DNA of 49,782 nt, from contig CADCHI010000023.1 in NCBI GenBank assembly GCA_902801165.1, forward strand, positions 19,179-68,960. Direction: 5' to 3'. The notes under the pieces are model-generated. The model worked only from the letters and a program-made list of their open reading frames with translations. It searched no databases and was not told where the DNA came from. Of this stretch, positions 16,904 through 25,557 are shown piece by piece. Each line of letters begins with the position of its first letter. Position 1 is the stretch's first letter. A program made the position numbers and the translations under genes. The DNA comes from an uncultured Eubacteriales bacterium (GTDB lineage: Bacteria; Bacillota; Clostridia; Christensenellales; Aristaeellaceae).

Positions 16904-19153
16904 ATGGTGGGTACTATGACAAAAAAGAAGCAGAAGAGGCGCAAGGTCGGGATTCTGTTTGCGGTATTGAAGTATGGTTTTTCCGTTATGGCGACGGTCA
17001 TGGCGTGCACAGCGGTGCACAATTGGGCGCTGCTGCCTGTCGGCCTTGCGGAGCTTTTTCTGATTTGGACGGTAAGCAACGCCCTGCTGAACCTGGTGAA
17101 CCCGTTAGGACAAATCATTCATTTCTTGCTTCTGTTCCTTTTTGGTGGACAGATGCTGGTGATGTACTTCGGCAACTCCTTTACGACGCTGCTGATGCTG
17201 ACCAATCTTGTCTCCCTGGAGGATTTGAGCGGCAATTTTGGGGTCTACCTGATGCTGCTGATCCCGATGCTGGTCATCCTGTTCTATCCCATGGTGACCG
17301 TGCGACTGCGCCGGAAGCGCGGGTGGCTGATGCTTGGCGCTGCGCTTCTGATATGGCTGGGCACGGTACTGGGGTTTAGCGCTTCGTGCTCGCCCCTCAT
17401 CAGCGCCGGGCTGGTGGTCAGGGACGCCGTTGACCAGCGCAACATGCGGGCCGAGATCCAGAACAACGATGCGGTGGATCGGTCGCAATTCTACAGGGCT
17501 GGAATTGCTGATAACCGCGCCAAGCCGGGCGACCTGCCGGAACAGCCCAACGTTATTCTGATCTTTGCGGAGGGGCTCTCCCAGAGCATCGTCGAGGACG
17601 AAAGGGCGATCATGCCCTTCCTGGCATCGCTGGAGGAAAAGTCGCTCTTTTTTGAGAACTACTACAACCATACATTTGCGACCTATCGCGGCCTGATCGG
17701 CCAGCTCTATTCCGGTTTCCAGCTTTCGGATTTTGATTCAAACTCCCTGGTCTCCATGCAGAGTATGTTCGGGGATCTGGGTTATACTACCACCTTTATA
17801 AACACTGAGCCGGACAATGTTCAGTTCACGGCATACCTGGGCAGGATGGATTTTGATGAACTCCTGTCAAAAGACGAATGGATGACATCAAACTATGGAT
17901 TGTTGTATGTCAGTGACAGGGAGGCTTTTAATCGACTGTATGAGACCGCCCTGGAATTGCATGACGGCGATAAACCTTTTTTCCTGTCCATGTATTCCTT
18001 TGGCACGCACGCATCGCTGAACAGCCCGGATCTGATGTATGGCGATGGCACGACGCCGGAAATCAATAAGTTCTACAACTTGGATGCGCAGCTGCAGGCC
18101 TTTTTCGAACGGTACGAGCAGGGCGAGCTGGCGCGGGACACGTTGATTGTCATCACGGGCGACCACTGCACCTACCAGGATAAAGCCTTTACAGAGGCCT
18201 TCCCGGATTATCCCCGCTACTGCACCGAGATCGATCACGTCCCGCTGATACTGTACTACCCGGGCATTCAATCCGAGCGCGTGGACGCGCAGGGCAGGAA
18301 CACGTTGGATCTCGCGCCCACCGTGCTGGACTATATCGATGTTTCCGCACCGAATTATTTCCTCGGTGACAGTCTCTTTGGCCTGGGACAGGAAGTGCGA
18401 GAGGACGTACTGCCCTTTGACCGGATTTTCTTCGACGGTTCCTACATCTACAGGACGGACCTGGGCGAGGAGATCGAGCTTCAAGACGCTATGCGTCAAG
18501 ACGCCCTCGAGCGGATCATGGAATACTTCGCGGTCAGCATCAACACGAGCACAGACGACGACAGCTATGATTTTGATGTGACGCCGTCCAGCGACAGCAG
18601 GTACTTGTCCATCATTTCGACACACCAGGTTGAAATGGGGCAGCGCCTGTGGTTCGGCGTTTGGTCGGGCCAGAATGAGCAGGACGATATCAAGTGGTAC
18701 AGGCCGGTTTATACATTTGAGGGCGTCGCGCATTGCGTCGTTCCCCTCATCAACCACGGCGATTCCGGAACCTATCTGATTCATGAGTACATTGGCGATG
18801 ATCAGAGGCCGACTCCCGGCAGTTACATTGCGGGAAAAAACTGCTATGTTTCAAAGACGCCTACCCCTTACGAGATTGATATCGCATTGAATGAGGCGCA
18901 GGCAAAAATGGAGATTGCCGTTCCCATGAACCTGCTGGAGGGCGAGGTGCTGTACTTTGCCGTCTGGGGGTCGGAGGACGGACAGAATGACCTGGCCTGG
19001 TATACGGCTTCCGACGATGGCAGCGGTTCGCAGCGCGTCACGGTGGATTTGAGCGAGCATGCCGAAAAGGGCCAGTACATCATTGACATGTATCTGGGCA
19101 CGGATGTCAATTACGGCACCATGCTGGGCCGCGGCGAATGCATGGTGGAATAA
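16904..19153 (+). CDS. LtaS/GacH-like phosphoglycerol transferase with C-terminal Bsp-like repeats
   Basis: 749 residues. About five transmembrane segments occupy roughly residues 15-165, followed by an extracytoplasmic alkaline-phosphatase-superfamily domain (about 205-530). Catalytic-type residues are Glu223 (IFAEGLS), the nucleophile candidate Thr260 (FATYRGL) and Asp420-His421 (ITGDHC), matching the LtaS arrangement Glu-Thr-Asp-His. Two C-terminal beta modules of about 90 residues each contain VWSGQNEQDDIKWY and WGSEDGQNDLAWY; they resemble GBS-Bsp-like repeats found in wall-associated proteins. In a rhamnan locus the likely role is transfer of glycerol phosphate from phosphatidylglycerol to the polysaccharide, as GacH does for the group A Streptococcus carbohydrate. 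ATG 16916 is an alternative start. Confidence 0.72.
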   Translation: MVGTMTKKKQKRRKVGILFAVLKYGFSVMATVMACTAVHNWALLPVGLAELFLIWTVSNALLNLVNPLGQIIHFLLLFLFGGQMLVMYFGNSFTTLLMLTNLVSLEDLSGNFGVYLMLLIPMLVILFYPMVTVRLRRKRGWLMLGAALLIWLGTVLGFSASCSPLISAGLVVRDAVDQRNMRAEIQNNDAVDRSQFYRAGIADNRAKPGDLPEQPNVILIFAEGLSQSIVEDERAIMPFLASLEEKSLFFENYYNHTFATYRGLIGQLYSGFQLSDFDSNSLVSMQSMFGDLGYTTTFINTEPDNVQFTAYLGRMDFDELLSKDEWMTSNYGLLYVSDREAFNRLYETALELHDGDKPFFLSMYSFGTHASLNSPDLMYGDGTTPEINKFYNLDAQLQAFFERYEQGELARDTLIVITGDHCTYQDKAFTEAFPDYPRYCTEIDHVPLILYYPGIQSERVDAQGRNTLDLAPTVLDYIDVSAPNYFLGDSLFGLGQEVREDVLPFDRIFFDGSYIYRTDLGEEIELQDAMRQDALERIMEYFAVSINTSTDDDSYDFDVTPSSDSRYLSIISTHQVEMGQRLWFGVWSGQNEQDDIKWYRPVYTFEGVAHCVVPLINHGDSGTYLIHEYIGDDQRPTPGSYIAGKNCYVSKTPTPYEIDIALNEAQAKMEIAVPMNLLEGEVLYFAVWGSEDGQNDLAWYTASDDGSGSQRVTVDLSEHAEKGQYIIDMYLGTDVNYGTMLGRGECMVE

Positions 19154-19252
19154 GTGAAGGAGCGGGAATCCGCGCCGGTTTTGGAACGATCGAAAGGGAG
19201 AAGGGTAACGGGAACTTTGGAAGAGAACGTCAATGAGTATCAGGGTGAAGCG

Positions 19253-19675
19253 ATGGGATTACTCAATAAGGAAACGACCAGGCGTTTGCGCGAGCGGCTC
19301 AAGGAACTCCTTCTGTATGAATTCTTTGGGGTGTTCACGCTCCTGATCAGCATTGGGAGCTTTGCGCTGTTCACCGAAACGCTGATGATAGACCCCCTCG
19401 TCGCCAATGTGTTTTCGTGGGTGCTGGCGGTCGCTTTTGCATATGTCACCAACCGGAATTGGGTGTTCAAGAAGACCGCCACGGGTGCTGGAGATGTGAT
19501 CCATGAGACCATGCGGTTTGTCTCCGGCAGGCTGTCCACGCTGATAATAGAGGAACTGATCATACTGGTCTGCGTCACATGGCTTGGGATGGACAACATG
19601 ATCGTCAAGGTCGTCGCGCAGATTGTGGTCATACTGTTGAACTACTGCATCAGCAGGTTTTGGGTGTTCCGCTGA
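19253..19675 (+). CDS. GtrA family membrane protein
   Basis: 140 residues with four hydrophobic helices, the standard GtrA architecture. Recognisable family marks are YEFFGVFTLLISIG near the start, the NRNWVFKK turn between helices 2 and 3, and a terminal SRFWVFR. GtrA proteins help flip undecaprenyl-phosphate-linked monosaccharides made by GtrB-type enzymes. A GtrB-like protein (25558-26520) and a GT-C membrane transferase (26974-28824) are in this locus. I chose ATG 19253; TTG 19217 and GTG 19154 are in frame and would add a hydrophilic N-terminus. Confidence 0.75.
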   Translation: MGLLNKETTRRLRERLKELLLYEFFGVFTLLISIGSFALFTETLMIDPLVANVFSWVLAVAFAYVTNRNWVFKKTATGAGDVIHETMRFVSGRLSTLIIEELIILVCVTWLGMDNMIVKVVAQIVVILLNYCISRFWVFR

Positions 19676-19751
19676 GCGCGCCGAATCGAGCGCCGTGCGG
19701 GAACAGGCCTTGCAGACAGATTGCAATAATCTTGATTAGGGATCGAAACAG

Positions 19752-21122
19752 ATGATTCGCCGTAACCAAAGACAACTGAATCGAATAAACATCGTGACGG
19801 ACGCCCTGCTGGTGTTCCTGTCATACCTGTTCGCCTCCTGGCTGTGGCTGGGAGTGATCAAGCACGACGAGAACATGGCGTCCCTGTCCAACCTGCGCAA
19901 CGGCCCCGCGATGGCGGCGGCGCTGTACGCGGTGTGGACGGTGATCGTGCTGAGCTGGCTGAGGGTCTATCGCTTTACGCGCATCAAGAAGATCAGCCAG
20001 GAGATCCGGAGCATCACGCTGGGCAACCTGCTCGCGCTGGTCAGCGCGGCCGCGCTGCTGTACCTGTTCCGGCTGCAGGACTTCTCCCGAGGCGTCCTTA
20101 TCGTGTTCTACGCCACGGTGGTCACCGCCATGGTGTCCAAGCGCCTGGTCGTGCGGTATTCGCTGCGGTACTTCCGCGCCAAGGGCTATAACCTCAAGCA
20201 CAACCTCGTGGTGGGCGGGGGACACCTGGCCAAGCGCTACGCGGAGATCGTGGCGGAGGACAAGTCGCTGGGCGTCCACCTGGCGGGAATCATCCCCCCG
20301 AAGGGGGACGACTGGCAGGAGTGGCTGGAGGCGCAGCTTCACGGCGACGGCATCGACGAAGTCGTGCTGGCGCTGGAGCCGGAGGAGCTGGGGGTGACGG
20401 TGCAGGTCATCCAGCTGTGCGAAAAGAGCGGCACCAAGGTCAGCGTGATCCCCTTCTACAATGACGTCATCCCGACCAAGGCGACCATCGACAACATCGG
20501 CCCCATCAAGCTGATCCAGCTGCGCACGACGCCGCTGGACGAGCCCTTCAACGCGATGCTCAAGCGCACCTTCGACATCTGCGTCAGCCTGCTGGCGCTC
20601 ATCGTGCTGAGCCCTCTGTTGCTGATGATCGCGGCGGCCATCAAGCTGTCAAGCCCGGGACCCGTGCTCTTCCGACAGGAGCGCGTGGGCTTGAACAAGA
20701 AGAACTTCATGATGCTGAAGTTCCGCAGCATGCGCGTGAACGACACCCAGGACACGGCCTGGACGACGGACCATGACGATCGGCGGACGCGGATCGGGAC
20801 GCTTTTGCGCAAGTTCAGCCTGGACGAGCTGCCCCAGCTGTGGAACGTGGTTCGGGGGGACATGAGCCTGGTGGGGCCGAGGCCGGAGATCCCGTTCTTC
20901 GTGGAGCAGTTCCGGGAGACGGTGCCGCTGTATATGGTCAAGAACCAGGTGCGGCCGGGCATCACCGGCTGGGCGCAGATCAACGGCTATCGCGGCGATA
21001 CCAGCATCCCCAAGCGGATCGAGCATGACATCTGGTACATCGAGAACTGGTCGTTCTCGCTGGACTTGAAGATATTGTTCAAAACGGCGTTCGGCGGCAT
21101 GGTGAACCACGAGGCGGTGTGA
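19752..21122 (+). CDS. Polyprenyl-phosphate hexose-1-phosphate transferase (initiating PGT, WcaJ/CpsE type)
   Basis: 456 residues. About four N-terminal transmembrane helices (roughly 15-115) precede a soluble Rossmann-like CoA-binding-type region (about 140-255). A re-entrant or transmembrane helix (about 275-300) leads into the catalytic bacterial sugar transferase domain. Diagnostic motifs are KRTFDI, GPVLFRQERVG, KFRSMR, SLDELPQLWNV, DMSLVGPRPE and RPGITGWAQING. It moves a sugar-1-phosphate from a nucleotide sugar to undecaprenyl phosphate, starting lipid-linked glycan assembly. The sugar is probably a hexose such as glucose or galactose by family, but specificity cannot be read. Confidence 0.9.
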   Translation: MIRRNQRQLNRINIVTDALLVFLSYLFASWLWLGVIKHDENMASLSNLRNGPAMAAALYAVWTVIVLSWLRVYRFTRIKKISQEIRSITLGNLLALVSAAALLYLFRLQDFSRGVLIVFYATVVTAMVSKRLVVRYSLRYFRAKGYNLKHNLVVGGGHLAKRYAEIVAEDKSLGVHLAGIIPPKGDDWQEWLEAQLHGDGIDEVVLALEPEELGVTVQVIQLCEKSGTKVSVIPFYNDVIPTKATIDNIGPIKLIQLRTTPLDEPFNAMLKRTFDICVSLLALIVLSPLLLMIAAAIKLSSPGPVLFRQERVGLNKKNFMMLKFRSMRVNDTQDTAWTTDHDDRRTRIGTLLRKFSLDELPQLWNVVRGDMSLVGPRPEIPFFVEQFRETVPLYMVKNQVRPGITGWAQINGYRGDTSIPKRIEHDIWYIENWSFSLDLKILFKTAFGGMVNHEAV

Positions 21123-21169
21123 CAACCGGTCGTCGGGCATGACTGCCAATGCTTACAGGAGGACGTATA

Positions 21170-23413
21170 GTGCGTTATTCTCCGAAATGGATGCCCCTTT
21201 CACAGAAGGTCAGGGCGGGATTCGAGGCCGCGGGAGAGCGGCTTTTCCTCTTCCTGACCGCGATGTACCTGTTCTACTGTTTTTCGGGCATCACGACGTT
21301 TGGCCTTACATTTCCGGCTGAGTTTGAGGCGACCCTGCTGTGGTTCATGACCGTCGTCGCGCTGGCGCGCCTGGTGCTCATCGGTCCTCGCCGCAGGGAG
21401 CCCTGGCTCGGCCTGGCGCTGGCGGCGGTGTGCTATCTGTCCCATCGGACGGGCAGCTACCGGCACCTGTACTATCTCGCGGTGATGACCCTGGGGTTCA
21501 TCGGGATCGACTACCGCAAGATCCTGTGGACCTACCTCGCGACCGTCGGCAGCCTGCTGCTGGCGACGGTGCTTGCGGCGCTGGCCGGGGGCATCGCGAA
21601 CATCGTATACTATCGGGACGGCTTTCGCAGCAGCCTGGGGATCTGCTATCCGACGGACCTGTCGGCGATCTCGCTGTTCGCATTGCTGGCGCTCTGGGCG
21701 GCCTGGAAGAAGGTCCCGACGCCCGTCATGCTGGCGATCAGCCTGGGGTATGTGGCCCTGACGGCGTTCGTCACCCGGTCGCGCAACAGCCTGGTCTGCG
21801 GCGCGCTGCTTGCCCTGCTGATACTGGCATACTGGATCGGAGAGCGGCAGACGAGCAAGGGCTGCCTGACCCGGCTCGTGGATTGGCTGCTGACGCTGGC
21901 GCTGCCGATTTGTGCAGGCGCCATCATTTTGCTCGTATTCGTCTATTCGAAGAATACGCCCCTCGCGGAGAAGCTGAACGCGCTGCTGTCGGACCGGCTG
22001 CGACTCAGCCTGCAGGCCTATCGGGATCATGGCCTGACCGCCTTCGGGACGCCCTTTGACATGATGGGGAACGGTTATTCCGTGTTCCCGCCGAGCGACT
22101 ACTATTTCGTGGACAGCTCGTATATGCTGATCCTCCTGCGCCACGGGTGGGTGATGCTGCTGGAGCTGGGCGCGGCATGGGTGTACCTGACGCGAAGGGC
22201 CATCGCGAACGGCCACCGCAGGCTGGCGATGGCGCTGGGCCTGATCGCGTTCCACTCCATGCTGGAGCATCACTTCATGGAGATTGGTTACAATATCCTG
22301 CTGGCGATGCCGCTGGCGTCGATCGCGACGCAACCGGAACCGAAGCCGCTGCAGCGCGGCCAGTATACAAAGCGGTATATCGCTTCCGGGATCGTCCTTG
22401 CGCTGCTCTGTGCGCTGATGATCTTCCTGCCCGGGTTTGTCACCCGCCTGAGAACGGTATTCGAGGCGAAGGGCTGGCACAACGGCGGCCAGAACGCCGC
22501 GCCGGTGCTGCTGATTGCGCTGTGCGCCGTGTGGACGGCGATCGCGCTGTCGAGGTCGCTGTATCGCATCGCTGACCGGCTGGTTGAGCGCCGGCGTCCG
22601 CAGCTTGTTCCGGTGCTGGCATTGGGCGTGTGCCTCTGCCTGGGCGTCGGGGGTTGGCTGTGGAGCGGCGGCGTGGTCGCGCAGGCCCAGAGGGATTACG
22701 CGCCCAATGTGAAGGAGGATGCCGCGGCGCTGGAGTGCGTCCTGTATTCCGCGAAGGGCGGGGTCTATTCCGATGTGGCGCCGGACGTCTACAGAAGACA
22801 GTACCCGGGGATTCGCCCGACGATCCTCCCGACGGAGGAGCTGGCAAGGCTGGACGGCGCGACGGTGCTGGCGATGGCGGCGCCGGAGTACAACGCCTTT
22901 TTCCAGAACGACTTCCGGTTCGCACAGATCTCCGGCATCCACGGCATCTATACCAACGACCCGGATGCCGCGGAAGCGCTGGCGGCGGCGGGCTTTTCTG
23001 TGACGGATTACTATTCGACGAAGGTGAGCGTGGATCTCGGCTGCGAAGCCGCGCTGAACGGACTCACCGTGGATGAACACGGCGTGCTCCTGGACGGGCC
23101 GCTGCAATCGCTGAACCAGGGTCCCTACATGGACCTGTTCGCCGGGGAATATGAGGTCAGGTTCGACCTGTTCCTGCCGGAGCGGGCGGGCGAGGACGCG
23201 GACAAGGTGTGCACGCTCCGGGTCAACACCTACTGGGGCGAGAACACGCTCGAGGTACAGCCGGTCTACCGGGGAGATTTTGACGCGGACGGCAGGTTGA
23301 CAGCCACGCTGAGGTTTTCGGCAGGGTACGCGCGGGCCACGGAGTTTGCCGTCGTGGCGGAGGACGAGCCGCTGTATATCAGCGGGCTGACTGTTCAGAA
23401 GGTTGGAAAATGA
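21170..23413 (+). CDS. Polytopic Wzy/WaaL-like membrane protein with C-terminal extracytoplasmic domain
   Basis: 747 residues from the GTG at 21170, which sits behind AGGAGGA (21157-21163); the ATG at 21149 lies upstream of that site and is unlikely. Around twelve hydrophobic segments fill roughly residues 20-520. A large hydrophilic loop near residues 265-320 includes VDSSYMLILLRHGW, of the kind seen in O-antigen polymerases and ligases. After a last helix (about 482-502) comes a soluble, apparently extracytoplasmic domain of about 240 residues with no motif known to me. Because the locus has an ABC exporter, which needs no polymerase, a ligase that attaches exported polymer to the wall is an attractive reading. 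A Wzy polymerase of a second glycan remains possible. Confidence 0.6.
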   Translation: MRYSPKWMPLSQKVRAGFEAAGERLFLFLTAMYLFYCFSGITTFGLTFPAEFEATLLWFMTVVALARLVLIGPRRREPWLGLALAAVCYLSHRTGSYRHLYYLAVMTLGFIGIDYRKILWTYLATVGSLLLATVLAALAGGIANIVYYRDGFRSSLGICYPTDLSAISLFALLALWAAWKKVPTPVMLAISLGYVALTAFVTRSRNSLVCGALLALLILAYWIGERQTSKGCLTRLVDWLLTLALPICAGAIILLVFVYSKNTPLAEKLNALLSDRLRLSLQAYRDHGLTAFGTPFDMMGNGYSVFPPSDYYFVDSSYMLILLRHGWVMLLELGAAWVYLTRRAIANGHRRLAMALGLIAFHSMLEHHFMEIGYNILLAMPLASIATQPEPKPLQRGQYTKRYIASGIVLALLCALMIFLPGFVTRLRTVFEAKGWHNGGQNAAPVLLIALCAVWTAIALSRSLYRIADRLVERRRPQLVPVLALGVCLCLGVGGWLWSGGVVAQAQRDYAPNVKEDAAALECVLYSAKGGVYSDVAPDVYRRQYPGIRPTILPTEELARLDGATVLAMAAPEYNAFFQNDFRFAQISGIHGIYTNDPDAAEALAAAGFSVTDYYSTKVSVDLGCEAALNGLTVDEHGVLLDGPLQSLNQGPYMDLFAGEYEVRFDLFLPERAGEDADKVCTLRVNTYWGENTLEVQPVYRGDFDADGRLTATLRFSAGYARATEFAVVAEDEPLYISGLTVQKVGK

Positions 23414-23468
23414 GGGCTTGCGCAAGGATGAGTCGCGGCGGGGATCATCGGCGTCGCGCTGACAGAGC

Positions 23469-23506
23469 GGCTGCTTCCTGACGGAGTGGCTGTTTCCTGA
23501 CGGAGT
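23469..23506 (+). repeat. Two tandem 19-base units
   Basis: Units at 23469-23487 and 23488-23506 differ by one base (GGCTGCTTCCTGACGGAGT and its C-to-T variant). They lie in the 126-base gap before the GHMP kinase gene. No hairpin with a T-run is formed, so this is not a terminator; function unknown. Confidence 0.8.
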
Positions 23507-23539
23507 CGGATCACATAAGGATAAACGACAAAGGCGACG

Positions 23540-24742
23540 ATGGTCGCTGGAATGGACAGACATATGAATTGTGAACAGACCTTTTTCGAGATATATGGCC
23601 GCGAGCCGGAAGGAATGGCCTTCGCGCCTTATCGCGTTTGCCCTATCGGGGCTCATGTGGACCACAACCTGGGCAAGGTGACGGGCCTGGCCATCGACCG
23701 GGGTGTGCGCATCGCCTATCGGCCCAAGCGGAACGGCGTCGTGGAGCTGCGCAGCCTGCAGTTTCCAAAGCGCGCCCAGTGGCACGTGGCATCGGTGCCG
23801 AAGACAAAGGAAAACGATTGGGCGGACTACCTGCGCGGGGCGACGCTGGCGCTCTCGCAGCGCCACCCGCTGGAGGTTGGGTTGAGTGGCGTCATTGAGG
23901 GCACGCTGCCCATCGGTGGGCTGTCCTCCTCGGCGGCGGTCACGCTGGCGTTCCTGTCGGCGCTGAGCGCGGTGAACAGGCTGTCGCTCTCCGACAAAGA
24001 GCTGATGGAAATGGCGCTGGTGGCGGAGCGGGAGTACGTGGGCGTCTCCGTGGGCAAGCTGGACCAGTCCTGCATTGTGCTGAGCCGGAAGGATCACCTT
24101 CTGTACCTGGACACGAAGAATGACAACTATGAATTGATTCCCACCAGCCCCGACATGAAGCCCTACGAGATCGCCATCTTCTTCAGCGGGCTGGAACGCA
24201 GCCTGGCGGGCAGCAAGTACAACCTGCGGGTGGACGAGCTGCGGGCGGGAGTGTATGCCCTGCAGGCCTTTGCGGGAATGGACTATGGCAAGTTTTCGCA
24301 GACCAATGCCCGCAGCGTGTCCTGCGAGGTTTACCGCCAGTATGCCAGTCGGCTTCCGGAGATCTGGAGGAGACGCTGCGAGCACTGGTACACCGAGGTG
24401 GCGCGGGTGGAGGCCGGCGCAGAGGCCTGGAGGCGGGGGGACATCGAGACCTTTGGGCAGCTGTCCTTCGAGTCCGGCTGGAGCTCTATCCACAACTGGG
24501 AATCCGGCGCGCCGGAGCAGATCCGGCTGTATGAGATCATGCGCGAAACCGACGGCATCTATGGCGGGCGCTTTTCGGGTGCGGGCTTCAAGGGCTGCTG
24601 TATGGCGCTGATCGACCCGTCTTACCGCGAACAGATCGAAAGGCGGGTGACCGAAGCCTACCTGAAATCCTTCCCGCATCTTGAGGGCAAGTACAGTGCC
24701 TTTTTCTGCCATAGCGCAGACGGCGTGGGGGTGGGAAGATGA
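23540..24742 (+). CDS. GHMP family sugar kinase, galactokinase-like
   Basis: 400 residues. The N-terminal substrate motif VCPIGAHVDHNLG (33-45) replaces the galactokinase GRxNLIGEHTDY signature. The ATP-binding PIGGLSSSA (124-132) and a C-terminal FSGAGFKGCC glycine motif are present. LERSLAGSKYNLR resembles the galactokinase substrate loop. It should phosphorylate a sugar, most likely at the anomeric position as galactokinase does. The next gene, a nucleotidyltransferase, overlaps it by ATGA (24739-24742), suggesting a kinase/pyrophosphorylase salvage route to an NDP-sugar. The altered signature means galactose should not be assumed. ATG 23564 is an alternative start. Confidence 0.7.
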   Translation: MVAGMDRHMNCEQTFFEIYGREPEGMAFAPYRVCPIGAHVDHNLGKVTGLAIDRGVRIAYRPKRNGVVELRSLQFPKRAQWHVASVPKTKENDWADYLRGATLALSQRHPLEVGLSGVIEGTLPIGGLSSSAAVTLAFLSALSAVNRLSLSDKELMEMALVAEREYVGVSVGKLDQSCIVLSRKDHLLYLDTKNDNYELIPTSPDMKPYEIAIFFSGLERSLAGSKYNLRVDELRAGVYALQAFAGMDYGKFSQTNARSVSCEVYRQYASRLPEIWRRRCEHWYTEVARVEAGAEAWRRGDIETFGQLSFESGWSSIHNWESGAPEQIRLYEIMRETDGIYGGRFSGAGFKGCCMALIDPSYREQIERRVTEAYLKSFPHLEGKYSAFFCHSADGVGVGR

Positions 24743-25488
24743 GGTGCCTGGTGCTGGCCGCGGGCTATGCGACACGGATGTATCCGCTGACGGAGAACTT
24801 TCCAAAGCCGCTCCTGCCGGTGGGCGGAAAGCCGATCCTGGACTGGCTGCTGGACGACGTGGAAGCCACGGGCATGATGGACGGCTGCGCGGTGGTCACC
24901 AACCACCGATACCAGCCCCATTTCCAGGCCTGGCGGGAAACGCGGCTTAATCCTGTGACGATATTGGATGACGGAAGTCAATCCAATGCAGAGCGCCTGG
25001 GCGCGGTGCGCGACATCCAGTTTGCCATTGATTCTTTGGGCTTGGACGACGACCTTTTGGTGATCGCAGGGGACAACCTGCTGGATTTCAGCCTGGAAAG
25101 CTTTATTCGATATGCCGGCGAGGTCGGCACCACCTGCGTGATGCGCTATGTGGAGCCCAGCCTGGAGCGCCGTCGCCGCAGCGGCGTGCTGCGGCTGGAT
25201 GAAGCGGGCAGGGTGCTGGAAATGCAGGAAAAGCCCCCCGAGCCGATCAGTGAGTGGTGCGCGCCGCCGATCTATTTCTATGCCCGGCGGGACTTGCCGA
25301 TGGTGCGGCGAGGCATCGAGGCGGGCTGCGGGGTGGATGCGCCGGGCAGCTTTATAGCCTGGCTTTGCGGCCAGGTCCCCGTGCACGCCTGGAAGATGAT
25401 CGGCCGGCGCTATGACATTGGCAGTCTCGACAGCTATGAGGAAGCGAAGCGCTCCTACCGGGGCATCACGGTGCGCGCGGGGGACTGA
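24739..25488 (+). CDS. Sugar-1-phosphate nucleotidyltransferase
   Basis: 249 residues, NTP-transferase fold. The nucleotide-binding signature AAGYATRMYPLT (7-18), KPLLPVGGKPILDW (25-38) and the metal-site region VIAGDNLLDFS (near 110) are clear. It lacks the RmlA-specific substrate segments and is shorter, so it is not a second RmlA. Translational coupling to the upstream GHMP kinase suggests it activates that kinase's product to an NDP-sugar for a glycosyltransferase in the locus. Which nucleotide and sugar are used is unknown. Confidence 0.75.
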   Translation: MRCLVLAAGYATRMYPLTENFPKPLLPVGGKPILDWLLDDVEATGMMDGCAVVTNHRYQPHFQAWRETRLNPVTILDDGSQSNAERLGAVRDIQFAIDSLGLDDDLLVIAGDNLLDFSLESFIRYAGEVGTTCVMRYVEPSLERRRRSGVLRLDEAGRVLEMQEKPPEPISEWCAPPIYFYARRDLPMVRRGIEAGCGVDAPGSFIAWLCGQVPVHAWKMIGRRYDIGSLDSYEEAKRSYRGITVRAGD

Positions 25489-25557
25489 ACAGGGCGGCTG
25501 ACGCTCGGATCGACGCAAGAGCCTGTTCATGGGAATCTTTATGGAAGGAAGTCAAGA

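Noticed and set aside
21200-24805. A 1,201-codon open frame on the minus strand
   Set aside because: It lies antisense to the polymerase/ligase-like protein, the GHMP kinase and the start of the nucleotidyltransferase, whose families are recognisable. Its composition is Arg/Gln/His-rich, as expected for a shadow frame in G+C-rich DNA.
24739-25488. Second RmlA
   Set aside because: The general nucleotidyltransferase signature is present, but the RmlA-specific [11 protein letters not shown] segment is absent and the protein is shorter.
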